The position numbers and the translations under genes are program-made. This document shows positions 5,676 through 5,737 of a stretch of 5,737 nucleotides of DNA, piece by piece; position 1 is the stretch's first letter; every line of letters begins with the position of its first letter. The stretch covers positions 1-5,737 of the forward strand of contig JAPOPO010000038.1 of assembly GCA_026712885.1 (NCBI GenBank), in the 5' to 3' direction. A model generated the notes under the pieces. The model searched no databases. It was not told the origin of the DNA and saw nothing but the letters and a program-made list of their open reading frames with translations. Source of the DNA: Rhodospirillales bacterium. GTDB taxonomy: Bacteria > Pseudomonadota > Alphaproteobacteria > UBA828.

Positions 5676-5737
5676 ATGCAGGATTTGGAACGAAGGGACC
5701 CGGCCGCTCGGGATTGGCCGGGCGACCCGCCCGATGA
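5676..5737 (+). CDS. Start of a divergent gene, product unknown, cut off by window edge
   Basis: Only the first 20 codons are visible, beginning MQDLERRDPAARDWPGDPPD. The case for a gene rests on the strong GAGGAGGG upstream at good spacing, an open frame to the edge, and a base pattern typical of coding DNA in a GC-rich genome (15 of 20 third positions are G or C, while second positions are poorer). The visible peptide is charged and Pro/Asp-rich and matches no family I can name. A divergent gene next to an operator-like dyad is often a regulator, but nothing in these residues shows that. An alternative minus-strand reading of the same stretch is also open, so confidence is moderate. Confidence -1.
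   Translation, partial: MQDLERRDPAARDWPGDPPD

Noticed and set aside
5669..5737. End of a minus-strand gene entering from the right edge with TGA at 5669
   Set aside because: The frame is open, but the Ser/Gly-rich peptide has no feature, and the opposite strand has a start codon with a strong ribosome binding site over the same bases.

Overview
This 5.7 kb window is very GC-rich DNA with strong G/C preference at third codon positions. Together with the gene types, this suggests an alphaproteobacterial (or similar high-GC proteobacterial) accessory replicon: a plasmid, an integrative element or a prophage-like island. The lineage is inferred from composition and gene families only; there is no rRNA or housekeeping gene to anchor it.

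Nearly everything is coded on the minus strand. Reading in the direction of transcription, from right to left, there are: a 68-residue small protein (5575-5369); a 214-residue protein of a conserved phage/plasmid family (5366-4722) starting 2 nt after it; a 129-residue DUF2958 protein (4617-4228); a rho-independent terminator (4206-4166); a small protein of 112 or 66 residues (ending at 3804); a 97-residue conserved hypothetical (3807-3514) whose GTG start overlaps the previous stop by 4 nt; and a very large protein beginning at 3380 that runs off the left edge. That protein fuses an adenine/cytosine amino-methyltransferase domain to a strawberry-notch (SNO) family helicase/ATPase; 1126 residues are visible and the C-terminus is missing.

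At the right edge a divergent plus-strand gene appears to begin at 5676, with a strong ribosome binding site. The 100-bp region between the divergent genes holds an AT-rich box (TATATAT) and an 8-bp perfect inverted repeat. The right arm of that repeat overlaps the plus-strand gene's Shine-Dalgarno sequence, so it is the best candidate control point in the window.

The genes look like a mobile-element 'DNA maintenance/anti-restriction' module: the methyltransferase-SNO fusion resembles in architecture the phage P1 DarB class of protein, and the small proteins travel with it. The functional link is inference. No tRNA, rRNA, CRISPR array, transposase or integrase is visible, and no stretch longer than 300 bp lacks a gene. 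The non-coding gaps are 85-133 bp and mostly carry short GC-rich hairpins.
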